A DNA stretch of 5,950 bases from the NCBI GenBank assembly GCA_020627645.1, contig JAHDGN010000056.1, positions 1-5,950 of the forward strand, given 5' to 3'. A model generated the notes under the pieces. That model did no database searches, had not been told where the DNA came from, and was given only the letters and a program-made list of their open reading frames with translations. Origin of the DNA: Akkermansiaceae bacterium. GTDB lineage: Bacteria; Verrucomicrobiota; Verrucomicrobiia; Verrucomicrobiales; Akkermansiaceae. Of the stretch, positions 1 through 5,459 are shown one piece after another (the first letter of the stretch is position 1; every line of letters starts with the position of its first letter). A program made the translations under genes and the position numbers.

Positions 1-453
1 AATACTTAACAATATAACAATTAAATAGCTTTGAACAAATGAAAAAATCACGTTCATAAAGACAATCAACCCGATCACCTTTCCTGGTGACGACGGCTTC
101 CGATCCACCGCATCCCCTTCCTCCTCCAATGACATCATATGCGCAATCTCCTTCATCGCTGTATAAAGAATGAACGCCCCCCCACACGATGACACTATGG
201 AAGTTAAAGTCCACCCCCCTTCCCCTGTCGTGTAGAACGGCTTCTGCAACCAACTCACCAAAGCAACTAACACAAAAAGCAGGACAATCCGCAACCCAAC
301 CGCAATTCCAATCCCCAACTTCCTGACTCGACTCTGATCCTTCTCCGGTGCCCGCTGCGACTCCAACGAAATATACAGCAAATTGTCGAAGCCCAACACT
401 GCCTGCAACATGACCAACAACGCCAACGTCACCAACGAATCGATAAAATCCAT
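1..453 (-). CDS. TerC family integral membrane protein (partial, C-terminus outside window)
   Basis: An open frame of 151 codons runs from ATG at 453 to the left edge. The N-terminal helix carries GFDNLLYISLES (residues 21-32), the acidic FDN signature of TerC proteins. A second hydrophobic helix lies near residues 46-68, a third near 86-100 ending in the typical FILYTAMKEIAHMM (94-107), then a charged linker and a fourth helix from about 126. TerC-family proteins are polytopic membrane proteins linked to tellurite resistance and, in several bacteria, to manganese export; the role here is unknown. An in-frame TGA lies eight codons upstream of the ATG and no other start lies between, so this start is firm; GGAG sits 12 nt upstream. 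The family normally continues FS(F/L)D-S at the fourth helix, but here FSF (137-139) is followed by VQSYLIV, and the DNA becomes very AT-rich. The gene may be interrupted or recombined near position 36. The TerC call is strong for the first 139 residues. Confidence 0.85.
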   Translation of the reverse strand, partial: MDFIDSLVTLALLVMLQAVLGFDNLLYISLESQRAPEKDQSRVRKLGIGIAVGLRIVLLFVLVALVSWLQKPFYTTGEGGWTLTSIVSSCGGAFILYTAMKEIAHMMSLEEEGDAVDRKPSSPGKVIGLIVFMNVIFSFVQSYLIVILLSI

Positions 454-493
454 AACACCGACATTCTCCGAATCATCTCCGATTCATAAAGAC

Positions 494-523
494 AAAAAAA
501 CAGCCCCGCACATTTTGCGAGGC
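494..523 (-). terminator. Rho-independent terminator of the lipoprotein gene
   Basis: Read on the minus strand, GCCTCGCA and TGCGGGGC form an 8-bp stem (one T-G wobble) around the 5-nt loop AAATG (plus positions 503-523). TG and then seven T residues follow (plus 494-500). It lies 28 bp past the stop of the lipoprotein gene and 41 bp before the TerC start. TerC therefore needs its own promoter or read-through. A TATGAAT stretch just after the T-tract (plus about 482-488) could be a -10 element, but no good -35 is evident. Confidence 0.85.
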
Positions 524-551
524 CGTTGCCAAAAAAGAGCGAGATTTCTCT

Positions 552-1340
552 CTATCGAATCTCAACCGGATCAGAAATCCCAGGAAGCTCGGGCGGAGGA
601 GGGACATCGGGCACTGCCGGGACATCCGGAATTGAAGGAGCAGGCGTTTCTGGGACTTCGGGGATCTCAGGAACTTCAGGCACAGTTGGCACATCCGGGA
701 TCGAGGGAACATCTGGAACCGCTGGAGGAGCATCTGGGAGATCCGTCGGCGCAGGGGGAATCGTAGAATCAGTCGGAACCGTCACATCTTCCGGATCTGT
801 AGGATCGATAATCGGTGGAACATCTCCGTAATCTGGAATCTTCTTAGGCACCTTCTTCTTCGCTCGACGCTTAGTCGTTTTACGCTTAGACGAACTCGCG
901 GTCCGCCCCTCGACCATAATCCCAGGAACATATCCCACATCCCCACTCTCCAATTGAGCCTTCAAATAACTTCCTTTAGTAGAAATCACACGCATTGGAG
1001 TTCCCTTCCGGAGAAGCTGATCCGCCCTCGCATTTCCCCTTGGCAATTTCCGGAAAAAACTCGCCCCAGCAACGGAAGTTCTCACCCACTCGCCTGAACG
1101 ATAGGTTTCAGTTTGAACCAACTGGCCACCCCCACGCTGGGCACCAGGCGCCATCAGAGGATCATAGTCGCCATCTCCACTCAACGGCTGCTTGAGACTA
1201 CTCATCGTATTTCGCAGCGTCCCACAAGAGGCCAAGCCAAAAACCATCGCTCCTAAAATCAACATAGCTTGCTTCGTCATAGCTTCGAAAACGGACCACA
1301 GACTCACCTTAGGGTCAACTTGTTTTAATTGAGCTTTCAT
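552..1340 (-). CDS. SH3-like domain lipoprotein with proline-rich acidic C-terminal tail
   Basis: Predicted 262-residue envelope lipoprotein. A hydrophobic segment at residues 25-38 ends in the lipobox LASC with Cys39 as the lipidation site. Residues about 76-146 resemble a bacterial SH3 (SH3b) domain: WVRTSVAGASFFRKLP, then LLRKGTPMRVIS, then ESGDVGYVPG, following the usual 'kGt.v.V ... dG..GYV' pattern. Such domains often bind cell-wall peptides. A strongly basic stretch follows (about 151-167, Lys/Arg-rich), then a 95-residue acidic proline-rich tail of PDVP/PEVP-type units. The start is uncertain. Met1 (1340) opens with an AT-rich coding start but gives an unusually long n-region. Met21 (1280) gives a textbook 18-residue lipoprotein signal peptide. 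Neither has a clear ribosome binding site. The gene is divergent from the RmlB-like gene and ends at its own terminator. I cannot name a specific family; the domain layout suggests a protein bridging the outer membrane and the cell wall. Confidence 0.8.
   Translation of the reverse strand: MKAQLKQVDPKVSLWSVFEAMTKQAMLILGAMVFGLASCGTLRNTMSSLKQPLSGDGDYDPLMAPGAQRGGGQLVQTETYRSGEWVRTSVAGASFFRKLPRGNARADQLLRKGTPMRVISTKGSYLKAQLESGDVGYVPGIMVEGRTASSSKRKTTKRRAKKKVPKKIPDYGDVPPIIDPTDPEDVTVPTDSTIPPAPTDLPDAPPAVPDVPSIPDVPTVPEVPEIPEVPETPAPSIPDVPAVPDVPPPPELPGISDPVEIR
582..725 (-). repeat. Degenerate coding repeat, PDVP/PEVP units
   Basis: Residues 206-253 of the lipoprotein consist of short units with proline every second or third residue and alternating Asp/Glu and Val/Ile, such as VPDVPSIPDVP and VPEVPEIPEVP. 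The DNA shows matching imperfect 9- to 12-bp repeats (ggaac-ttc, ggcacatccgg, gggacatccgga on the plus strand). Such tails are extended and rod-like. The repeats leave other frames open by chance. Confidence 0.8.
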
Positions 1341-1383
1341 TTTGTTTAGATATTCTTAACTAAATGAGACAACCTCCACGCTA
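1341..1383. promoter_or_regulatory. Divergent intergenic promoter region
   Basis: This short AT-rich gap separates the two divergent start codons. For the plus gene, TTGAGC (1329-1334, just inside the divergent gene) and TATTCT (1351-1356) are 16 bp apart and would place transcription start about 20 bp before the ATG. For the minus gene, TATCTA and TAAGAAT lie close to Met1; a start at 1280 would leave more room for a leader. These are weak matches picked by eye. Confidence 0.3.
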
Positions 1384-2355
1384 ATGCGTTCACTTCGCTC
1401 CATCCTCGTCACCGGAGGTGCCGGATTCATCGGCTCTACCTTAGTTCGCCAGCTCCTCAACCGCCCGGACGTGGAAAAAATCACCGTCCTAGACGCGCTT
1501 ACTAATACCGGAAACTCAAACAATCTAAAAGGGCCCGACCAAGACCCCAGGTTCACCTTCATCGAAGGTGATATCCGAGACCAAAAACGAGTCTCACAAT
1601 CTCTGATCGAACACCAATGCACCGCCATCATGAACCTGGCAGCAGAATCCCATGTCGATCAATCAATCGAAAAACCACACGATTTCATCGACACAAACGT
1701 CGGAGGCATGATGTCTATCCTGTCCGCCGCACGCCCACTCAATATCCCAGTCCTCCAGTGCTCAACCGGCAAAGTATACGGATCCGTCAATTTCCCCAGA
1801 CGCCTAGACGAATCAGCCCGTCTTCGCCCATCCTCACCCTACTCCGCAAGCAAGGCTGGAGCAGACCTTCTCATCCACGCCGCCCACGTCACCTACGGCC
1901 AAGATGTAGTCATCGCACGCTGCACGAATATCTACGGCCCCCGTCAACATCGCGACAAACTCATTCCAACCCTCATCTTCCATGCCCTCCGTGACCAGCC
2001 ACTCCCCATCTACGGCTCAGGGCAACAAATCCGAGACTGGATCCACGTCGAAGACTGCGCCCAAGGACTCATCGCAGCCCTAGAACGAGGACGCCCAAAT
2101 CGAGTCTATCACCTTGGTTCGAAAACCGAACACACCAACATCGGAATTGCCCGACACATCCTCAAGCATCTACACAAACCGGAATCACTCATCTCACACA
2201 TCGAAGACCGTCCCGGTCACGACAGTCGTCACGCTCTCGATCCAACCCTAGCTCTCAATGAACTCAGATGGCGGGCTCGCATCCCCTTTCGATCCGGATT
2301 CGATCACGTCGTTCGTGAACTCGCTGCCCATCTTCGCCCCACCGAACCTGCCTAG
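1384..2355 (+). CDS. NAD-dependent nucleotide-sugar dehydratase/epimerase, RmlB-like (extended SDR)
   Basis: This 323-residue protein has the full extended-SDR layout closest to dTDP-glucose 4,6-dehydratase. The NAD-binding GGAGFIG is at residues 11-17. GDIRD (61-65) and NLAAESHVDQSI match the RmlB pattern AAESHVDRSI. The catalytic Tyr-Lys pair is Y153-SAS-K157. NIYGPRQ is followed by KLIPTLI, YGSGQQIRDWIHVEDC and the RmlB hallmark RPGHDSRHALD (276-286). RmlB makes dTDP-4-keto-6-deoxyglucose for rhamnose and related sugars. The family's dehydratase triad Thr-Asp-Glu (STDEVYG) reads STGKVYG here (127-133), so Gly129 and Lys130 replace the acid/base pair. The dehydration step may therefore be lost or altered, and the enzyme might be an epimerase or act on another sugar nucleotide. 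The ATG has no Shine-Dalgarno. No rmlA, rmlC or rmlD lies beside it. Fold and cofactor are confident; the exact reaction is not. Confidence 0.85.
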   Translation: MRSLRSILVTGGAGFIGSTLVRQLLNRPDVEKITVLDALTNTGNSNNLKGPDQDPRFTFIEGDIRDQKRVSQSLIEHQCTAIMNLAAESHVDQSIEKPHDFIDTNVGGMMSILSAARPLNIPVLQCSTGKVYGSVNFPRRLDESARLRPSSPYSASKAGADLLIHAAHVTYGQDVVIARCTNIYGPRQHRDKLIPTLIFHALRDQPLPIYGSGQQIRDWIHVEDCAQGLIAALERGRPNRVYHLGSKTEHTNIGIARHILKHLHKPESLISHIEDRPGHDSRHALDPTLALNELRWRARIPFRSGFDHVVRELAAHLRPTEPA

Positions 2356-2392
2356 AGCTTCGTTCAACTTCAACCAAAAGATGTAGCTCTAG
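2352..2392. repeat. Inverted repeat in the convergent gap, overlapping a stop codon
   Basis: CTAGAGCT (2352-2359) and AGCTCTAG (2385-2392) are perfect 8-bp inverted copies separated by 25 nt. The left arm includes the TAG stop of the RmlB-like gene. It lies between convergent genes, where a bidirectional terminator would be expected, but no T-run follows on either strand. It could be a weak transcript-end hairpin or chance. Confidence 0.3.
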
Positions 2393-2407
2393 CGTTCCAC
2401 CAGCTCA

Positions 2408-2794
2408 CTAACCGACCCCCAACTCTTCCCCCAACTCCTCCTCCACAAAACTGATCTCTCGCGCCTGCAATCCATGATCACGAATCCCCTGTAGCGTCCT
2501 CGCCTGTCCACGACGAGTTCCAGGACCCTTCACTTTCTTCACCACCGTTTCCACCAACATCGGCGTCAACGCAGCAAGCCCCAAACATGCCAACGACAAC
2601 CCAACCGGACGACGAGCTTTCTCCCCCAACGCATCAGCAACTAACACTCCAGCCGCCGCTCCCAACACTGCTGGCGCGAAGGCCGCAGTCCTGTCTACCC
2701 AATCGTCTTCATCGTAATGATCGTCCATTCCCAAAATTAACCCACTCTTCCCTTCTAACCCAAACAAAAAACAACTCAGCCCTAGTTTTGACAT
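2408..2794 (-). CDS. Small hypothetical protein with two hydrophobic helices
   Basis: I do not recognise this 128-residue protein. It has an acidic N-terminal patch (MDDHYDEDDWVDR, residues 23-35), an Ala/Gly-rich hydrophobic helix at about 37-55 (AAFAPAVLGAAAGVLVADAL), a short basic link (EKARR) and a second hydrophobic helix at about 64-85. A basic stretch (KKVKGPGTRRGQAR) and a strongly acidic C-terminus (FVEEELGEELG) follow. The Gly/Ala-rich pair resembles glycine-zipper or YtxH-like membrane proteins, though I cannot assign one. The codons are G/T-ending like those of the other minus genes, which supports real coding. The start could be Met1 (2794), with GAGGA 9 nt upstream, or Met23 (2728), which leaves about 95 bp before the divergent manC for promoters. 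It stands alone, convergent with the RmlB-like gene. Confidence 0.6.
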   Translation of the reverse strand: MSKLGLSCFLFGLEGKSGLILGMDDHYDEDDWVDRTAAFAPAVLGAAAGVLVADALGEKARRPVGLSLACLGLAALTPMLVETVVKKVKGPGTRRGQARTLQGIRDHGLQAREISFVEEELGEELGVG

Positions 2795-2823
2795 CTCAGC
2801 CAGTCCTCGATTGAATTCACCCC

Positions 2824-3900
2824 GTGAGTCACAACAACAACTATGCCCTCATTCTCGCCGGCGGTTCAGGCACCCGCTTCTGGCCTCTCAGCAGAGACGC
2901 CAAACCCAAACAACTCCTCAACCTCTTCGACGACAGCACCCTCCTCGAACAAACCATCACTCGCCTGAACGGACTCATTCCCACCGAAAATATCCTCATC
3001 CTAACCAACGCCCTTCAAGAATCAGGTGTGAGAGAAATCGCTCACATGCTCCCCTCAGAAAATATCTTCGCCGAACCAGCGAAGCGCGACACCGCTCCTG
3101 CGGTCGCTCTCGGCGTCGGGCTGATCGCAGCCCGAAACCCCAACGCCACGATGGCCGTTCTACCCTCCGACCAACTGATCAACGACACTGCTAGCTTCCA
3201 GTCCGTGCTCAACGATTGCCTCACCATCGCCTCCACCAACGATAGCCTTCTCACCATCGGCATCAAACCAACCTGGGCCTGCCCATCATTCGGATACATC
3301 GAACGAGGTCAACCGGCTCAACTCCAACCCTCAACGGAAAATACTCCTTACGAAGTCACCCGCTTCCGCGAAAAACCAAGCCCAGAAACAGCCGAAACCT
3401 TTCTCAGACAGGGGAACTTCGCCTGGAACGCAGGAATGTTCGTCTGGTCCATCAAAACCGTCACCCACGAACTCCAACAGCACACCCCCGAGCTCTCCGC
3501 CTTTATTGCCCAGCTAAAAGACTCGCCTAACGTTAAACAAACCATCAATGACCAATTCCCCAACCTCACCCCCATCTCCATCGATTACGCCCTCATGGAA
3601 AAAGCTGCCCACGTGCTCAACATCGAAGCAACGTTCGACTGGGACGACGTTGGCTCATGGATCTCTGTTGCTAAATATCTCAACACCCAAGGAGACAAGA
3701 ACCAAACCAACACCGAGCTCACCGAAATCGACTCTCAAAACAATATCGTCTTCAATAACCGAAAACAATCACGAGTCGCTCTCCTAGGGGTCGACGATCT
3801 CATCGTCGTACAAACCGAGGACGCCCTCCTCGTCGCCAACCGCCACCAAGCAGACGACATTAAAAAACTAACACCTTTACTCCCCAAACAACTAACCTAA
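2824..3900 (+). CDS. manC: Mannose-1-phosphate guanylyltransferase
   Basis: This cytosolic enzyme makes GDP-mannose from mannose 1-phosphate and GTP, the precursor for mannose- and fucose-containing surface glycans. The 358-residue length fits the short ManC form that lacks the C-terminal phosphomannose-isomerase domain. The nucleotidyltransferase signature LAGGSGTRFWPLSR is at residues 11-24, with the K-P-K-Q loop at 27-30. The metal-binding Asp sits in LPSDQ (113-117; commonly LPSDH or LPADH). FREKP is at 181-185, WNAGMF (family NSGMF) at 201-206, and DWDDVGSW at 272-279. A short beta-strand-rich tail with a VVQTEDALLV motif follows. The start is GTG at 2824: an in-frame TGA at 2812-2814 excludes upstream starts, and no start codon lies before the GGSGTR motif. 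No Shine-Dalgarno is seen. The next gene starts 14 bp after the stop, so co-transcription is likely. Confidence 0.95.
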   Translation: MSHNNNYALILAGGSGTRFWPLSRDAKPKQLLNLFDDSTLLEQTITRLNGLIPTENILILTNALQESGVREIAHMLPSENIFAEPAKRDTAPAVALGVGLIAARNPNATMAVLPSDQLINDTASFQSVLNDCLTIASTNDSLLTIGIKPTWACPSFGYIERGQPAQLQPSTENTPYEVTRFREKPSPETAETFLRQGNFAWNAGMFVWSIKTVTHELQQHTPELSAFIAQLKDSPNVKQTINDQFPNLTPISIDYALMEKAAHVLNIEATFDWDDVGSWISVAKYLNTQGDKNQTNTELTEIDSQNNIVFNNRKQSRVALLGVDDLIVVQTEDALLVANRHQADDIKKLTPLLPKQLT

Positions 3901-3914
3901 AAGTTTGAAGATCG

Positions 3915-4073
3915 ATGAAGATAATTTGTTTTTTGATGGCCCTCATTTTTCTCTTGGGCGTTTTCCTCATCATCTTTGGTCTAGAAAATGGGAAAGGTGC
4001 GCTATACAGCGTTTCCGGCTCTATTCTCATCGCCAGTTTTGTCCACTTCGTGACCATGACCGTGCGCAAATAG
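3915..4073 (+). CDS. Two-helix membrane miniprotein (52 aa), unknown function
   Basis: ATG at 3915 opens a 52-codon frame ending in TAG at 4071-4073. The product has two hydrophobic segments, about residues 4-22 (ICFLMALIFLLGVFLIIFG) and 31-50 (YSVSGSILIASFVHFVTMTV), joined by the short polar loop LENGKGA. Lys2 at the N-terminus and Arg51-Lys52 at the C-terminus suggest a helical hairpin with both ends in the cytoplasm. It starts 14 bp after manC, with GAAG 4 nt before the ATG, and is probably co-transcribed. Its codons are more T/G-rich than manC's, as expected for a hydrophobic protein. No family is recognised. The hydrophobic periodicity and tight spacing argue for a real gene; its short length keeps this tentative. 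Confidence 0.6.
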   Translation: MKIICFLMALIFLLGVFLIIFGLENGKGALYSVSGSILIASFVHFVTMTVRK

Positions 4074-4154
4074 ATTACCCTTATCAAAGTCGACCAGATT
4101 GGTACTTCATCTTGAGAACAAAAGCCTACTTGGCTCGCATCTATTCTGCCTCTA

Positions 4155-4562
4155 GTGCATCCAATCCTAGCAATCGACCACGGTGACGCCCGTATTGGTA
4201 TCGCTGCAACAGACGATTTCGTCATCGGCGTTCACCCTGTCGAAACCATCACCGTCACCCAAACCCCCCCCATACCCCGCATCCTCGAAATCATTCATCA
4301 ACGCAAAATCAAAACCCTCATCCTAGGACTCCCCCTCCGAATGGATGGATCAGAAGGAACCAGTGCCAAAAAAGTCCGTGACTTTGGATCCCATCTTCAA
4401 AAAGAAATCCCAAAACTTCCGATTTCCTACGTGGACGAACGATTCACCACAATAACCGCCGCTGAAAAACTCCGGCAAGCCGGACACAAAGCAAAGAAAC
4501 AAAAAAACATCATCGACCAGGCAGCCGCGGTCCAAATCCTCAACGACTACCTCGGCTGGTAA
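4155..4562 (+). CDS. ruvX: Putative pre-16S rRNA nuclease / Holliday junction resolvase-like RuvX (YqgF family)
   Basis: The 135-residue length is typical of YqgF/RuvX, an RNase H-fold nuclease implicated in 16S rRNA 5'-end maturation and earlier proposed as a Holliday junction resolvase. The first catalytic Asp is in LAIDHGDARIGIA (Asp8, with G10, R13 and G15). The strand-loop ILGLPLRMDGSEG is at 56-68 and the second acidic motif YVDERFTT at 92-99. A basic KAKKQKN and the last catalytic Asp in IDQAAAVQILNDYL (Asp121) close the fold. The start is GTG at 4155: upstream in frame there is a TGA at 4113-4115 and no ATG, GTG or TTG between. No Shine-Dalgarno is present. It follows the miniprotein by 81 bp, in which I see no clear promoter or terminator, and precedes truA by 47 bp. 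Confidence 0.93.
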   Translation: MHPILAIDHGDARIGIAATDDFVIGVHPVETITVTQTPPIPRILEIIHQRKIKTLILGLPLRMDGSEGTSAKKVRDFGSHLQKEIPKLPISYVDERFTTITAAEKLRQAGHKAKKQKNIIDQAAAVQILNDYLGW

Positions 4563-4609
4563 GCCCCGGTTCAATTCCAAACACCTAATCTCTAATCACT
4601 CCCCAACCA

Positions 4610-5368
4610 ATGCGCCTCAAAATAACGATTGCATACGACGGCTCCACCTTTGGCGGCTGGCAAATTCAACCGAATACTCAAACGATCCAATCCCAAATCG
4701 AAGAAGCCCTTTCATCAGTCGCGAAAACCCCCATCCGTCTCCACGGCTCAGGGCGAACAGACGCAGGAGTTCATGCCGCTGGTCAAGTCGCTCACTTCGA
4801 CGCCCCCGACAACCTCACCATGAATCCTCACAATTGGGTCCCCGCCCTAAATACCAAACTTCCGCCACAAATCCGCATCCTAGACTGCCATGAGATGCCC
4901 CAAGACTTCCACGCTCGCTTCTCAGCCACCTCTAAAACCTACTCCTACCACCTCTGTCTCTCTCCGATTCTCCCCCCATTTCTCGCCCATCGCGCCTGGC
5001 ATCTCCCCCGACAACTCAACCCAATCGATCTCGAAGATGCCCTACAACGCTACCTCGGATCAAAGAACTTCCAAGCCTTTGCCGCCAACCGAGGAAACGA
5101 AACAGAAAAGACAGATTACGTGCGCACCATCACCCAAAGCGACCTCCAACAAATCGAAACCGGCTTCCTCCTCACCTTTACCGGAAACGGCTTCCTCTAC
5201 AAAATGGTTCGACTCCTCACCGGAGCCGCTGTCCATGTCGCCCAGGGATACCTATCTCATCACGATCACCAAAATCTCCTGACGAATCCCCAGGAAAAAA
5301 AATCTCCCCTCTGCGCTCCTCCAGACGGACTATCCCTTGATCGAGTCGACTACCCAGAACTCACGTGA
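4610..5368 (+). CDS. truA: tRNA pseudouridine synthase A (positions 38-40)
   Basis: TruA converts uridines 38-40 in the anticodon arm of tRNAs to pseudouridine. The 252-residue length is normal. The N-terminus ITIAYDGSTFGGWQIQPN (5-22) is the family's 'YDG..F.GWQ.Q' motif. The catalytic motif GSGRTDAGVHA is at 46-56 with nucleophile Asp51, followed by GQVAHFD. The second half shows FLYKMVRLLTGAAVHVAQG, the usual 'F.y.MVR...G.l..vG.G', and ends in CAPPDGLSLDRVDYP. The ATG at 4610 is the only good start, immediately before the conserved first strand. The leader (ctccccaacca) is C-rich without a Shine-Dalgarno. It probably shares a transcript with ruvX. No hairpin terminator follows the TGA, only an A-run. 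Confidence 0.96.
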   Translation: MRLKITIAYDGSTFGGWQIQPNTQTIQSQIEEALSSVAKTPIRLHGSGRTDAGVHAAGQVAHFDAPDNLTMNPHNWVPALNTKLPPQIRILDCHEMPQDFHARFSATSKTYSYHLCLSPILPPFLAHRAWHLPRQLNPIDLEDALQRYLGSKNFQAFAANRGNETEKTDYVRTITQSDLQQIETGFLLTFTGNGFLYKMVRLLTGAAVHVAQGYLSHHDHQNLLTNPQEKKSPLCAPPDGLSLDRVDYPELT

Positions 5369-5459
5369 AAAAAATTCATGAACTGAAATATATTTTGCAT
5401 ACCAATAATGACGTGGTTAGCTTCTCGGCGCGTGGGCAATTCCCACCACCCTCATTAAC
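5369..5459 (+). promoter_or_regulatory. Probable promoter and leader region of the secreted-protein gene
   Basis: This 91-bp gap switches from AT-rich (5368-5410) to GC-rich. A weak TTGCAT (5395-5400) and TAGCTT (5418-5423) pair lies 17 bp apart. The small inverted repeat GTGGG-caatt-CCCAC (5432-5446) sits 14 bp before the ATG and could fold in the leader. All matches are poor; I infer a promoter mainly because the gene type and base use change here. Confidence 0.25.

Noticed and set aside
1..39. Simple frameshift as the cause of the odd TerC fourth helix
   Set aside because: Neither other minus-strand frame restores an FDS-like motif: one hits a stop quickly and the other reads CSKLFN. A single indel does not explain it.
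582..725. Short repeats considered as a CRISPR or non-coding tandem array
   Set aside because: The units are degenerate, 9-12 bp, without spacers, and are explained by the coding of proline-rich residues.
383..766. Plus-strand open frame of 127 codons
   Set aside because: It crosses the TerC start, the terminator and the antisense lipoprotein tail, and its composition shows no domain.
526..831. Plus-strand open frame encoding a Gly-Ser-Thr repeat protein (SGTSGI units)
   Set aside because: It is the antisense of the PDVP/PEVP tail of the lipoprotein. Repetitive DNA keeps several frames open, and the minus frame has the signal peptide, SH3-like domain and terminator.
1617..1994. Plus-strand open frame of 125 codons inside the RmlB-like gene
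   Set aside because: It is a frame shadow rich in Arg/His/Pro, caused by the C-rich strand, inside a gene with clear motifs.
3860..4225. Minus-strand open frame of 121 codons over the manC-ruvX gap
   Set aside because: It overlaps the ends of manC and ruvX and the whole miniprotein. The plus-frame miniprotein has a more coherent membrane pattern and operon spacing.
5361..5380. Terminator after truA
   Set aside because: There is an A-run after the stop but no GC-rich hairpin before a T-run; TTCATGAA is only a short palindrome.
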